DNA of 64,000 nucleotides from CAKRJP01 sp963597615 (GTDB taxonomy: Bacteria; Bacillota; Clostridia; Lachnospirales; Lachnospiraceae): assembly GCA_963597615.1 (NCBI GenBank), contig CAVBQS010000011.1:49538-113537 (forward strand). The letters are read 5' to 3'. A program made the translations under genes and the position numbers. The notes under the pieces were generated by a model. The model did not search any database, was not told the DNA's origin, and worked only from the letters and a program-made list of their open reading frames with translations. Below, piece by piece: positions 26,559-35,950 of the stretch (positions are counted from its first letter, which is position 1; the number at the start of each line of letters is the position of its first letter).

Positions 26559-26676
26559 TTCCTTACTCCTTTTTTGTTGGAAATACAAAAATAAGCAAAA
26601 AAAGCATCGTCAAGGCATACTTCTCCCTGCAAATGCTTCTGGTGTTTTTCGTATTCCCTGAGTCTTATTTTACCTC

Positions 26677-26705
26677 TTAATAAATATAAGCTCCTTCTTC
26701 GTCAA
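26677..26705 (-). promoter_or_regulatory. Candidate promoter of the panD operon
   Basis: On the minus strand TTGACG (26700-26705), a 17-base spacer and TATTAA (26677-26682). The -35 box is part of a small hairpin (CGTCAGCAATTGACG). The leader would be about 110 bases. In the 26589-26961 gap I see this, the promoter at 26881-26909, and no gene. Confidence 0.4.
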
Positions 26706-26880
26706 TTGCTGACGAAAACGACTTCTATATGAAATTGTTGTGATTCAGTCAGAGTATAGTTTTGCTCTTTTGCAAATACTATCTCCGTGGATATTATGAC
26801 ATTTTGCCCAGAGATTATCAATCCGAATCCTGAATGTATTAAAACAAAGACGTATCTTTTCCGTGAAAAGAGGGATTATC

Positions 26881-26909
26881 TTTACAGACTTCATGGATTG
26901 GGATATGAT
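26881..26909 (+). promoter_or_regulatory. Candidate promoter of the AAA-ATPase gene
   Basis: TTTACA at 26881-26886, 17-base spacer, TATGAT at 26904-26909, about 50 bases before the ATG. Confidence 0.5.
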
Positions 26910-26961
26910 AAATAGTATAGTAATCAGTGAGCAAAATTAATAAAAAGAGAGGGACTAGTTT

Positions 26962-28668
26962 ATGTCACAGACAGTCGCAATTGGCGTACAGGATTTTTCA
27001 ACTTTAATTGAAAACGACTATTTTTATATAGATAAGACGGATTTTATTAGAGAATGGTGGAATAGTGGCGATTCTGTGACTCTGATTACACGTCCTCGTC
27101 GTTTTGGAAAAACTTTAAATATGAGTATGCTCCAACAGTTTTTTTCTGTGGACTATGCAGGGAGAGGAGACTTGTTTGAAAATCTTGAAATCTGGGAAAA
27201 CCAGGAGCTTAGAGGGTTGCAGGGAACCTATCCTGTAATCAGTCTGTCCTTTGCCAATATAAAAGAGAAAACTTATAAGATGGCGAGACAGAAAATCTGT
27301 AATATTATCACTGATTTATATGCAAAATATGAGTTCATTCTGAAAGAGGATGTGCTGGGAGAACGGGACAGAGCTTTTTTTGAACAGGTAAGATATGATA
27401 TGGATGATAGTGTTGCAACCTATGCAATCCATGAACTGTCAAAATTTTTAAATATTTATTATGGGAAAAAGGTCATCATCTTGTTAGATGAATATGATAC
27501 ACCCATGCAGGAGGCATATATTGATGGATATTGGGACGAGCTGGTATCATTTACAAGAAGTCTTTTAAATGCTAATTTTAAAACTAATCCATACTTAGAA
27601 CGTGGGATTATGACGGGAATTACTCGGGTAAGTAAAGAATCCGTTTTTTCTGATTTAAATAATCTGGAAGTGGTTACAACTACATCGGATAAATATGCAA
27701 GGACCTTCGGTTTTACGGAGGATGAAGTTTATGACATCTTGGAACAATACGGAATGGGTGAAGAAAAGGAGCGAGTGAAATACTGGTATGATGGATTTAC
27801 ATTTGGTGAGCACAGGGATATTTACAATCCTTGGTCTATATTAAATTTTCTGAATAATAAAAAATTTAATACTTATTGGGTGAATACTAGCTCCAACAGT
27901 CTTGTGGGAAAACTGATTCGAGAGAGCAGTGGGGATATTAAGTATACCTTTGAAAAATTGCTGCGAGGAGAAAGCATTATATGTGAAATTGATGAACAGA
28001 TTGTTTATAATTTGTTGTCCCAGAACGAAGATGCAATCTGGAGCCTTTTGCTGGCAAGTGGTTATTTAAAAGTGCAGAATTATATTGGCTATGATGAAAT
28101 CGATGATGCCACAGATGAAAATCCTAGATATGAAATTGTAATTACAAACCATGAAGTGAAGAAGATGTTTGAAACCATGGTAAAGGGATGGTTTGCAGAA
28201 ATAAAATCGGATTATAATAATTTTGTAAAAGCCCTCTTGTTAAATGATATTGATGCAATGAACGAATATATGAATCGTGTTGCTGAACAAATTTTCAGCT
28301 CCTTTGACACAGGAAAGCGTCCTTCCGGAAAACAGCCGGAACGCTTTTACCATGGGTTTGTGTTGGGGCTGCTTGTGGAATTGCAAAATCAATATTATTT
28401 GACATCCAATCAAGAGAGTGGATTTGGAAGATATGATATTATGCTGGAGCCGAGAAAAAAAGAAGTAGAAGATGCTTATATTATAGAATTTAAGGTTTTT
28501 CATCCCAAGAAAGAACAGAATTTGGAAGAGACGGTTCAAGCTGCACTGGCGCAAATTGAGGATAAATATTATGCAAGTGCTTTGGAGAAGAAGGGAATAG
28601 CAAGAGATCGAATTCACAGATATGGATTTGCTTTCCAGGGGAAAGAAGTATTAATTGGAGGAATGTAA
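26962..28668 (+). CDS. AAA-ATPase-like / PD-(D/E)XK nuclease-domain protein
   Basis: 568 residues. The N-terminal AAA-ATPase-like domain starts with the family hallmark FSTLIENDYFYIDKT, has the Walker A-like TRPRRFGKTLNMSM (about 46-59) and a Walker B-like VIILLDEYDTPMQE (about 170-183). The C-terminal part (about 470-560) has a nuclease-like core with Asp in FGRYDIMLEP and Glu/Lys in YIIEFKV, matching the PDDEXK_9 domain usually fused to it. Such genes are numerous in Lachnospiraceae and Bacteroidetes. Their role is unknown; defence or mobile-element control has been suggested. It is not obviously linked to its neighbours. Confidence 0.9.
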   Translation: MSQTVAIGVQDFSTLIENDYFYIDKTDFIREWWNSGDSVTLITRPRRFGKTLNMSMLQQFFSVDYAGRGDLFENLEIWENQELRGLQGTYPVISLSFANIKEKTYKMARQKICNIITDLYAKYEFILKEDVLGERDRAFFEQVRYDMDDSVATYAIHELSKFLNIYYGKKVIILLDEYDTPMQEAYIDGYWDELVSFTRSLLNANFKTNPYLERGIMTGITRVSKESVFSDLNNLEVVTTTSDKYARTFGFTEDEVYDILEQYGMGEEKERVKYWYDGFTFGEHRDIYNPWSILNFLNNKKFNTYWVNTSSNSLVGKLIRESSGDIKYTFEKLLRGESIICEIDEQIVYNLLSQNEDAIWSLLLASGYLKVQNYIGYDEIDDATDENPRYEIVITNHEVKKMFETMVKGWFAEIKSDYNNFVKALLLNDIDAMNEYMNRVAEQIFSSFDTGKRPSGKQPERFYHGFVLGLLVELQNQYYLTSNQESGFGRYDIMLEPRKKEVEDAYIIEFKVFHPKKEQNLEETVQAALAQIEDKYYASALEKKGIARDRIHRYGFAFQGKEVLIGGM

Positions 28669-28689
28669 ATAGGTAATGTAAATAAGGTC

Positions 28690-28720
28690 TTGACCTGAAG
28701 TTGACTTCAGGTGTTATAGT
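28690..28720 (+). promoter_or_regulatory. MerR-type promoter with central palindromic operator
   Basis: TTGACC (28690-28695) and TATAGT (28715-28720) are separated by 19 bases, two more than optimal. The spacer region holds a perfect inverted repeat: ACCTGAAG (28693-28700), centre TTGA, CTTCAGGT (28705-28712). An over-long spacer with a palindrome between the boxes is the hallmark of promoters untwisted by MerR-family activators (SoxR, CueR, BltR, AdhR). No MerR gene is in the window. Confidence 0.88.
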
Positions 28721-28776
28721 GGTGGTGCAACAAAAATAAAAGCAATGCCTATAGAAATACAGGAGGTTATTTACAC

Positions 28777-30528
28777 ATGTACATAGAAAAAATCAAGGGA
28801 CCAGAAGATGTTAAGAAATTAAACATAGAAGAGATGGAGGATCTTGCAGGGGAAATGCGAAGTGCCCTTCTTAAAAGAGCCAGCATTCACGGCGGTCATT
28901 TTGGACCAAACTTTGGTATTGTGGAAGCTACCATTGCTATGCACTACGTTTTTGAGTCCCCAAAGGACAAGATTGTATTTGATGTTTCCCACCAAATTTA
29001 TCCTCACAAAATGTTAACGGGACGAAAGGATGCCTACCTTTATGAGGACCATTATGATGATGTGTCCGGCTACAGCAATCCCCATGAAAGTGACCATGAT
29101 CATTTTACGGTAGGTCATACTTCCACATCTGTAAGTCTTGCCTGCGGTTTGGCAAAGGCTAGAGATTTGCAGGGGCTTAAGGGTAATGTGATTGCTGTGA
29201 TTGGAGATGGTTCCCTTAGTGGCGGTGAGGCCTTGGAGGGTCTTGACTATGCCACAGAGCTTGGCAGCAATCTGATTATTGTAGTCAATGACAATGATAT
29301 GTCCATTGCAGAAAATCATGGAGGCCTTTATGGTAATCTTGAGCTTCTTAGGGAGACCAAGGGGGAGGCTCAGTGTAATCTCTTTAAGGCTATGGGTCTT
29401 GATTACCTTTATGTAGACCAGGGAAATAATGTAAAAGCTTTAATCGAAGCCTTTGAAGCGGTAAAGGATTCCCAAAAGCCGGTAATAGTTCATATTAACA
29501 CCTTAAAAGGAAAGGGATATGCCCCAGCGGAGGCTGATAAGGAAAACTGGCATTGGAATGGTCCTTTCGATATTGAGACAGGGGAACCTCTCTATGTTTC
29601 GGAAGAAGAGGATTATAGCGATATTACAGCAGAATATCTCTTGAAGAAAATGAAGGAAGATCCTGCAGTAGTGGCCATTACCTCAGGAACTCCAACAGTG
29701 TTAGGATTCACAAAGGATAAGCGAGAGGAAGCAGGGGCACAATTTGTTGATGTGGGAATTGCAGAGGAGACAGCAGTGGCTATGGCTTCTGGAATTGCTG
29801 CCAGTGGTGGAAAACCGGTATATGGTGTCTACAGTACCTTTGTACAGCGAACCTATGACCAGATTTCCCAGGACCTTTGCATTAACAATAATCCGGCTAC
29901 TATTGTAACCTTCTGGGGCACTGTTTATGGAATGAATGATGTCACTCATTTAGGGCTCTATGATATTTCCATGATGGCAAATATCCCAAACCTGGTTTAC
30001 CTGGCACCAGTAACCAAGGAAGATTACCTGGCTATGTTAGAGTGGAGCATAAATCAGACAGAGCATCCGGTAGCTATTAGACTTCCGGGAGGCTCGGTGA
30101 TCTCTACAGGAGAGGCAGTAAGCAAGGATTTTTCCAAGTTAAATAAATATGAAATTACCAAGAAAGGGTCAAAAGTAGCGATTCTTGGCCTGGGAGGCTT
30201 CTACGGATTGGGAGAGGAAGTGGCAAAGCTTTTGGAAGAAAAGAACATTCATGCTACCCTAATAAATCCATATTACATTACAGGCCTTGATAAAGATCTG
30301 CTAGAAAAATTAAAGGCAGATCATGAACTGATCGTTACCTTAGAGGATGGTATTTTAGATGGAGGATTTGGGGAGAAAATTGCCAGATTTTATGGGGCAT
30401 CTCATGAGAAGGTATTAAACTTTGGACTGAAAAAAGAATTTCTAGACCGCTATGATGTGGCAGAGGTCTTAAAAGAAAATCATTTAACAAAAGAACAGAT
30501 TCTGGAAGATATTCTAGCTGTTCTATAA
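28777..30528 (+). CDS. dxs: 1-deoxy-D-xylulose-5-phosphate synthase-like thiamine-diphosphate enzyme
   Basis: 583 residues with the DXS layout. The pyrophosphate domain has GGHFGPNFGIVEATIA, FDVSHQIYPHKMLTGR, VGHTSTSVSLACGLAKA, the thiamine motif GDGSLSGGEALEGLDYA and NDNDMSIAEN. The pyrimidine domain has VDVGIAEETAVAMASGIA and YSTFVQRTYDQ, followed by a transketolase C-domain. It is about 35-40 residues shorter than typical housekeeping DXS, its usual PSDENE motif is replaced by APVTKEDYL, and the GGHxxSxLG stretch is altered. It may be a paralogue with a different acceptor, or the normal enzyme of the MEP isoprenoid route. It has a MerR-type promoter and its own terminator, which fits a stress- or ligand-controlled gene. 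Confidence 0.82.
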   Translation: MYIEKIKGPEDVKKLNIEEMEDLAGEMRSALLKRASIHGGHFGPNFGIVEATIAMHYVFESPKDKIVFDVSHQIYPHKMLTGRKDAYLYEDHYDDVSGYSNPHESDHDHFTVGHTSTSVSLACGLAKARDLQGLKGNVIAVIGDGSLSGGEALEGLDYATELGSNLIIVVNDNDMSIAENHGGLYGNLELLRETKGEAQCNLFKAMGLDYLYVDQGNNVKALIEAFEAVKDSQKPVIVHINTLKGKGYAPAEADKENWHWNGPFDIETGEPLYVSEEEDYSDITAEYLLKKMKEDPAVVAITSGTPTVLGFTKDKREEAGAQFVDVGIAEETAVAMASGIAASGGKPVYGVYSTFVQRTYDQISQDLCINNNPATIVTFWGTVYGMNDVTHLGLYDISMMANIPNLVYLAPVTKEDYLAMLEWSINQTEHPVAIRLPGGSVISTGEAVSKDFSKLNKYEITKKGSKVAILGLGGFYGLGEEVAKLLEEKNIHATLINPYYITGLDKDLLEKLKADHELIVTLEDGILDGGFGEKIARFYGASHEKVLNFGLKKEFLDRYDVAEVLKENHLTKEQILEDILAVL

Positions 30529-30542
30529 AAGAAATAAGCTAA

Positions 30543-30588
30543 AAAAAGCCTGCAAAAGAGAAAAATCAATCTCTTTTGCAGGCTTTTT
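30543..30588 (+). terminator. Terminator after the DXS-like gene
   Basis: AAAAAGCCTGCAAAAGAG pairs with CTCTTTTGCAGGCTTTTT without mismatch around a ten-base loop. The A and T runs make it usable on both strands. Confidence 0.92.
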
Positions 30589-30633
30589 ATATGCAGAGAA
30601 TTTCTAATCTTACATTTTTGCGATTTTTGTAAA

Positions 30634-30663
30634 TTGTATCCCATAGAAAAAGCCTGTTAAAAT
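30634..30663 (+). promoter_or_regulatory. Candidate promoter of the fatty-acid operon
   Basis: TTGTAT (30634-30639), 18-base spacer, TAAAAT (30658-30663), about 50 bases before fabH. I do not see a convincing FapR- or FabT-type palindrome. Confidence 0.5.
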
Positions 30664-30715
30664 CAGTGCTGTTGAAAGCAAACAAAACAAATTAGAAAAA
30701 AGTGAGGTGAAAGGT

Positions 30716-31702
30716 ATGACAGGAGTGATTGCTGGAACCGGTTCTTATGTGCCGGATTTTATTCTGGAAAATCGAAAACTAGAGCAAATGGTGGATACCT
30801 CCGATGCTTGGATCACAGAGCGGACAGGGATAAAAAGGCGGCACATTGCCACTTGTGAAAGCACCACTTTTATGGCTACCCAGGCTGCCAAGAAAGCCCT
30901 TGAAAATGCAAAGGTTTCCCCAGAGGAATTAAATCTGATCTTGGTATCTACAATCTCAGGAGATAACGTAATGCCGGGAATTGCCTGCGGGGTACAAAAA
31001 GAGATAGGGGCAGTTAATGCCTTTTGTTTTGATCTAAGCGCTGCCTGTAGCGGATTTTTAATGGCCTACAATACAGCAAATGCTTATATGTCTGCAGGTT
31101 GGTGTAAGACGGTACTTGTAATCGGAAGCGAAAGCCTATCAAATCTTACTAACTGGGAAGACCGTGGCACCTGCATTCTCTTTGGAGACGGAGCAGGAGC
31201 CGTGGTAGTAAAACGTAAGGAGGGACAAGGATTTATTCCCCGGACCCATTCGGATGGAAGCCAAGGACAAGCCCTAAGCCTACAAAGCCTCTATGCCCAA
31301 AACCCATTTATGAAGGCCAGGCAAAATCATAAAGTACAAAGTTCTAATTACTATATGGAAATGAAAGGGCAGCAGGTCTTTAAATTTGCAGTGCGAAAGG
31401 TACCTCAGGTTATAGAAGAAGTGCTGGAAGAAAATCATCTGCAAAAAAAAGACATTGACCTATATTTATTACACCAAGCCAATGAGCGAATTGTAGAAGC
31501 AGTGGCAAAAAGATTAGAGGAGCCCTTAGAAAAATTTCCTATGAATATGAGAGAATACGGCAATACTTCCTCCGCCAGCATTCCCCTTCTCTTAGATGAA
31601 CTAAATAGAAGGGAAAAGTTAAAAGTAGGTATGAATTTACTGCTGGCAGGATTTGGAGGCGGTCTAAGCTGGGGAGCTACTATAGTTACATGGAGATCAT
31701 AA
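30716..31702 (+). CDS. fabH: 3-oxoacyl-ACP synthase III
   Basis: Starts each fatty-acid chain by condensing an acyl-CoA with malonyl-ACP. 328 residues from ATG 30716 (GAGGTG site upstream; an in-frame GTG nine bases earlier is less likely because the family starts M-x-G-I-x-G-T-G). The Cys111-His253-Asn283 triad is complete: DLSAACSGFL, LLHQANERI and YGNTSSASIP. First gene of the operon; acpP follows 23 bases later. Confidence 0.97.
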   Translation: MTGVIAGTGSYVPDFILENRKLEQMVDTSDAWITERTGIKRRHIATCESTTFMATQAAKKALENAKVSPEELNLILVSTISGDNVMPGIACGVQKEIGAVNAFCFDLSAACSGFLMAYNTANAYMSAGWCKTVLVIGSESLSNLTNWEDRGTCILFGDGAGAVVVKRKEGQGFIPRTHSDGSQGQALSLQSLYAQNPFMKARQNHKVQSSNYYMEMKGQQVFKFAVRKVPQVIEEVLEENHLQKKDIDLYLLHQANERIVEAVAKRLEEPLEKFPMNMREYGNTSSASIPLLLDELNRREKLKVGMNLLLAGFGGGLSWGATIVTWRS

Positions 31703-31725
31703 ACAAGATATAAAGGAGAAGACAA

Positions 31726-31950
31726 ATGTTTGAAGAAATCAGAAAAATTGTAGCAGAAAATCTTGGAGTGGACGAAAGTGAGGTCCAGCTGGACACTTCC
31801 TTTAAGGAGGACTTAGAGGCAGATTCTTTAGATCTCTTTGAGATGGTAATGGCCTTGGAGGAGTCTTATGATGTGGAAATTCCTTCAGAAGACTTGGAAG
31901 AACTTACCACTATTGCAGAAGTGATGAAATATATCGAAAGCCATAAATAA
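31726..31950 (+). CDS. acpP: Acyl carrier protein
   Basis: A 74-residue acidic helical protein. Ser34 in EADSLDLFEM carries the 4'-phosphopantetheine arm on which the growing acyl chain is tethered. The carrier-protein pattern is complete, including the D-S-L-D-x-x-E motif and the closing helix. It lies between fabH and fabK. Confidence 0.97.
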   Translation: MFEEIRKIVAENLGVDESEVQLDTSFKEDLEADSLDLFEMVMALEESYDVEIPSEDLEELTTIAEVMKYIESHK

Positions 31951-32015
31951 ATAGAAAATCATAAATAAAAAGCTATAAATAAAAAATTAATTATAAGAAG
32001 ATAGGATTTCATCAT

Positions 32016-32939
32016 ATGAAAACAAGAATCACAGATTTATTAGGAATTGAATATCCCATTTTTCAGGGTGGCATGGCCTGGGTGGCAGACTACCATTTGG
32101 CAGGGGCAGTTTCAGAGGCAGGAGGCCTTGGAATTATTGGGGCTGCAAATGCACCGGCAGACTGGGTGAGAGACCAGATTCGGGAGATAAAAAAATTAAC
32201 TAAGAAGCCTTTTGGGGTAAATGTAATGCTTATGAGTCCCCACGCAGACCAAGTAGCCCAAGTCATTGCCCAAGAAGGGGTGGCGGTAGTTACCACCGGG
32301 GCAGGAAATCCAGAAAAATATATGAGCCTTTGGAAAGAAAAGAATATAAAAGTAATTCCTGTAGTGGCTTCCGTGGCCCTGGCTAAGCGCATGGAGCGGT
32401 GTGGCGCCCATGCTGTGGTGGCAGAAGGCTGTGAGTCTGGAGGCCATGTAGGAGAAAGTACTACTATGACTCTGGTGCCCCAGGTGGTAGATGCTGTAAC
32501 TATTCCAGTGATTGCTGCAGGGGGGATTGCCGATGGAAGAGGTCTTGCTGCTGCAAGAATGTTGGGTGCAGAAGGGGTGCAACTTGGAACACGCTTTGTG
32601 GTTACTAAGGAATGCCAGGTCCATGAAAATTATAAGACAAGAATTATAAAGGCCAAGGATATTGACACAAGGGTCACAGGAAGGACTACAGGTCATCCAG
32701 TGCGGGCCCTTAGAAATGATATGACGAAAAAATATTTGGAACTGGAAAAGGCAGGCGCTTCCATAGAAGAACTAGAATATTTAACCCTTGGGGCTTTAAG
32801 AAAAGCTGTAGTGGAAGGGGATGTAAAGGAAGGCAGTGTTATGTCCGGCCAGATTGCGGGAATGATAGGGGAAGAATTAACTTGCAAGGAAGTTATAGGG
32901 CAGCTGGTGAAAGAGGCATCGTCCTTACTAAAAATATAA
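32016..32939 (+). CDS. fabK: Enoyl-ACP reductase II (FMN-dependent)
   Basis: Performs the last reduction of each elongation cycle using FMN. 307 residues, with a nitronate-monooxygenase-like TIM barrel. Family features: YPIFQGGMAWVADYHLAGAVS at the start, GVNVMLMSP, VAEGCESGGHVGE (active-site histidine) and VIAAGGIADGRGLAAARMLGAEGVQLGTRF. FabK replaces the triclosan-sensitive FabI in many Firmicutes. No fabI is present here. Confidence 0.95.
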   Translation: MKTRITDLLGIEYPIFQGGMAWVADYHLAGAVSEAGGLGIIGAANAPADWVRDQIREIKKLTKKPFGVNVMLMSPHADQVAQVIAQEGVAVVTTGAGNPEKYMSLWKEKNIKVIPVVASVALAKRMERCGAHAVVAEGCESGGHVGESTTMTLVPQVVDAVTIPVIAAGGIADGRGLAAARMLGAEGVQLGTRFVVTKECQVHENYKTRIIKAKDIDTRVTGRTTGHPVRALRNDMTKKYLELEKAGASIEELEYLTLGALRKAVVEGDVKEGSVMSGQIAGMIGEELTCKEVIGQLVKEASSLLKI

Positions 32940-32972
32940 AAATAAGATCTAAATTTAATCGAGGATAAGAAC

Positions 32973-33905
32973 ATGGGCAAAATCGCATTTATTTATCCCG
33001 GACAGGGAGCTCAAAAAGTAGGAATGGGACTAGATTTCTATGAGACATTTGCAGCTGCGAAATCTATCTATAATCAGGCAGAAGAAGCCCTGGGGATGGA
33101 TTTAAAAGGCATTTGCTTTGAAGAAAATGATAAGATCCACCGAACAGAATATACCCAACCGGTCTTGGTTACCACCTGCCTTGCAATGACAGAGGTTTTA
33201 AAAGATGAGGGGATAGAGCCTGATCTTACAGCAGGATTAAGTCTTGGAGAATATGCTGCCCTTGCCCTGACAGGGGCTATGGATGCCATGACTGCCATTC
33301 AATTAGTTGGCAAGAGGGGAAAATTCATGGAAGAGGCAGTCCCTAATGGAGAAGGCACTATGTGTGCTATTTTAGGATTAAACATAGATAAAATTCTTTC
33401 AGTAGTGGAAAGCTATAAAAGGGTCAGCATCGCCAACTACAATTGTCCGGGGCAAGTAGTTATAACCGGAGCAAGGCATGAAGTAGAAGATGCGGCAGCG
33501 AATTTAAAGGAAGCAGGGGCAAGACGTATCCTTATGTTAAATGTCAGTGGTCCCTTTCACTCAGCTTATATGGAGCCAGCAGGAGAAGCCCTAAAAAAAG
33601 AAATAGAAAAAATAGAATTTGCAGATTTAAAAATTCCTTACCTGGCTAATGTAACAGGAGACCTGGTAAGAGACAAAAATCAGATTGGCCCCCTTCTTTG
33701 TAAGGGCGTATCCTCTTCTGTAAAGTGGCAGCAGAGCATGGAAAATATGATCCTAGAGGGAGTGGATACTTTTGTGGAGATTGGTCCTGGAAAAACTCTG
33801 GCTGGATTTATGAAAAAAATAAATCCTGGGATCCCGGTACTTAATGTATCCAAGGTGGAGGATGTGGATCAGACAGTGACAGCTTTAAGAAACTTAAGAG
33901 CATAA
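32973..33905 (+). CDS. fabD: Malonyl-CoA:ACP transacylase
   Basis: Loads malonyl from CoA onto ACP. 310 residues. The catalytic serine lies in GLSLGEYAAL (about residue 90), the partner histidine in GPFHSAYM (about 200), and the start YPGQGAQKVGMG is typical. It sits 33 bases after fabK and 20 before fabG. Confidence 0.97.
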   Translation: MGKIAFIYPGQGAQKVGMGLDFYETFAAAKSIYNQAEEALGMDLKGICFEENDKIHRTEYTQPVLVTTCLAMTEVLKDEGIEPDLTAGLSLGEYAALALTGAMDAMTAIQLVGKRGKFMEEAVPNGEGTMCAILGLNIDKILSVVESYKRVSIANYNCPGQVVITGARHEVEDAAANLKEAGARRILMLNVSGPFHSAYMEPAGEALKKEIEKIEFADLKIPYLANVTGDLVRDKNQIGPLLCKGVSSSVKWQQSMENMILEGVDTFVEIGPGKTLAGFMKKINPGIPVLNVSKVEDVDQTVTALRNLRA

Positions 33906-33925
33906 CAGAAAGTAACAGGTAAATT

Positions 33926-34666
33926 ATGTTAGAAAATAAAATCGCCCTGGTAACCGGGGCTTCTAGAGGAATTGGAAAAGCCAGTGCAAAGGAACTTGCC
34001 ATGAAAGGGGCCACTGTAATTGTAAATTACAATGGTTCTAGGGAGGCAGCCGAAAAGATCGTGGAAGAGATTTCCTCTGGCGGTGGCCTGGCAAGAGCTT
34101 ATCATTGCAATGTGGCAGATGAGACTGCCTGCAAAACTATGATTTCAGATATACAAAAGGCCTATGGAAGAATAGATATTTTAGTCAATAATGCTGGAAT
34201 TACCAGAGATAATCTTTTCATAAGGATGTCTGAGGAAGAATTTGACCAGGTACTAGATACTAATTTAAAGGGAACTTTTCACACTATGAAGTTAGTTTCC
34301 AAAATCATGCTAAAGCAAAGAAGTGGAAGAATCATTAACATGGCCTCGGTGGTGGGAGTTACAGGAAATATAGGACAGGCAAACTACGCTGCTTCCAAGG
34401 CGGGAATTATAGGTATGACCAAAACCGCTGCAAGAGAGCTGGCTTTGAGAAATATTACTGTAAATGCCATTGCCCCCGGTTTTATTCACACAGATATGAC
34501 AGATGCAATGAAAGAAGTTACAAAAGAGCAGGTCCTAAGACAGATTCCTATGGGAAGAATGGGAGAACCAGAGGATGTTGCAAAATTAGTAGCTTTTCTG
34601 GCTTCAGAAGAGGGACGATATATTACAGGACAGGTAATCCATGTGGATGGTGGTATGGCCATGTAA
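33926..34666 (+). CDS. fabG: 3-oxoacyl-ACP reductase
   Basis: An NADPH-dependent short-chain dehydrogenase that reduces 3-ketoacyl-ACP. 246 residues. The cofactor motif is TGASRGIGKA (residues 9-18), with NNAGITRD (about 86-93) and the catalytic Ser in MASVVGVTGN. The YAASKAG motif holds the Tyr/Lys pair near 151-155. The C-terminus GQVIHVDGGMAM is standard. Confidence 0.96.
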   Translation: MLENKIALVTGASRGIGKASAKELAMKGATVIVNYNGSREAAEKIVEEISSGGGLARAYHCNVADETACKTMISDIQKAYGRIDILVNNAGITRDNLFIRMSEEEFDQVLDTNLKGTFHTMKLVSKIMLKQRSGRIINMASVVGVTGNIGQANYAASKAGIIGMTKTAARELALRNITVNAIAPGFIHTDMTDAMKEVTKEQVLRQIPMGRMGEPEDVAKLVAFLASEEGRYITGQVIHVDGGMAM

Positions 34667-34704
34667 AAGTTCCTTCTAAAGCTGAAAAACATAGGAGAAA
34701 AATC

Positions 34705-35937
34705 ATGAAAAGACGAGTGGTAGTAACAGGACTTGGAGCTGTAACACCTTTAGGAAATACCATGAAAGAGACCTGGAGGGCAGTTAAAGCGGGGAAGGTA
34801 GGCATCGGCCCTATTACCTATTTTGACACCGAGGACTTTCAGGTAAAATTGGCAGCCCAGGTGAAAGACTTCGACCCATCTAAGTGGATGGATAAAAAAA
34901 GTGCCAGACGAATGGAACTATTTTCCCAGTATGCAGTGGCAGCTGCAAGGGAAGCTATGGAGGATTCTGGCATAGATATGAAAAAGGAAGATCCATTCCG
35001 GGCAGGGGTAATTGTAGGGTCAGGAATTGGCAGTGTTTCCACTGTGGAAAGAGAATATGAAAAGATTTTAGATCACAAGATAAAACGGGCAGACCCTTTA
35101 ATGGTACCTCGTATGATTTCAAATATGGCAGCAGGAAATATCTCCATTCATCTAGGTCTCAAAGGAAAATGTACCAATGTGGCCACAGCCTGTGCATCAG
35201 GAAGTCACTGTATTGGAGATGCCTTTCGGGCCATTCAATATAAGGACGCAGATATTATGTTTGCAGGGGGAAGTGAAAGCTGCATTAGCCCTACAGTGGT
35301 AGCTGGTTTTCAGGCTCTTACTGCTTTGACAAAAGAAAGAGATCCCTTAAGAGCTTCTATCCCTTTTGATAAAGAAAGGGGGGGATTTGTCTTAGGAGAA
35401 GGGGCCGGCGTGGTAGTGCTAGAAGAGCTTGAACATGCAAAGAAGCGTGGGGCCCATATTTATGGAGAGCTTGTAGGTTACGGGGCCACAGCAGACGCCT
35501 TTCACATTACATCCCCTTGTGAAGACGGAAATGGTGCTGCAAAGGCTATGGAGCTTGCTATGGAAGAGGCAGAGGTTTCCCCGGAAGAGGTGGATTATAT
35601 TAACGCCCACGGCACCGGAACCTATCTTAACGACCTATATGAAACCAGAGCCATAAAGCTGGCTTTTAAAGAGGCGGCTAAGAATTTGGTGATTAATTCC
35701 ACCAAATCCATGATGGGACATTTGTTAGGAGCAGCGGGAGCGGTGGAATTTGCAGTCCTCGTAAAATCTTTGGAAGAAAATTATATCCATCAGACTATGG
35801 GGACCAAAGAAACGGAAGAAGAATGTGACTTAAATTACGCCATAGGGGCTCCGGTGGAGAAAAAGATCCAGTATGCCTTGTCCAATTCCCTGGGTTTTGG
35901 AGGGCATAATGCTTCTCTTCTCATTAAAAAATTTTAG
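34705..35937 (+). CDS. fabF: 3-oxoacyl-ACP synthase II
   Basis: The elongating condensing enzyme, 410 residues. The triad is Cys163 (TACASGSHC), the first His in INAHGTGTYLND and the second His in KSMMGHLLGAAGA. The end SLGFGGHNASLLIKKF is typical. A run of seven G falls in the codons for a GG pair near 35388-35394, intact in this sequence. Confidence 0.97.
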   Translation: MKRRVVVTGLGAVTPLGNTMKETWRAVKAGKVGIGPITYFDTEDFQVKLAAQVKDFDPSKWMDKKSARRMELFSQYAVAAAREAMEDSGIDMKKEDPFRAGVIVGSGIGSVSTVEREYEKILDHKIKRADPLMVPRMISNMAAGNISIHLGLKGKCTNVATACASGSHCIGDAFRAIQYKDADIMFAGGSESCISPTVVAGFQALTALTKERDPLRASIPFDKERGGFVLGEGAGVVVLEELEHAKKRGAHIYGELVGYGATADAFHITSPCEDGNGAAKAMELAMEEAEVSPEEVDYINAHGTGTYLNDLYETRAIKLAFKEAAKNLVINSTKSMMGHLLGAAGAVEFAVLVKSLEENYIHQTMGTKETEEECDLNYAIGAPVEKKIQYALSNSLGFGGHNASLLIKKF

Positions 35938-35950
35938 GAGGAATTTTGAT

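Noticed and set aside
26962..28668. Toxin-antitoxin or restriction system around the AAA-ATPase/PD-(D/E)XK gene
   Set aside because: No partner gene, methyltransferase or small antitoxin-like frame lies beside it; it stands alone between panD and the DXS-like gene.
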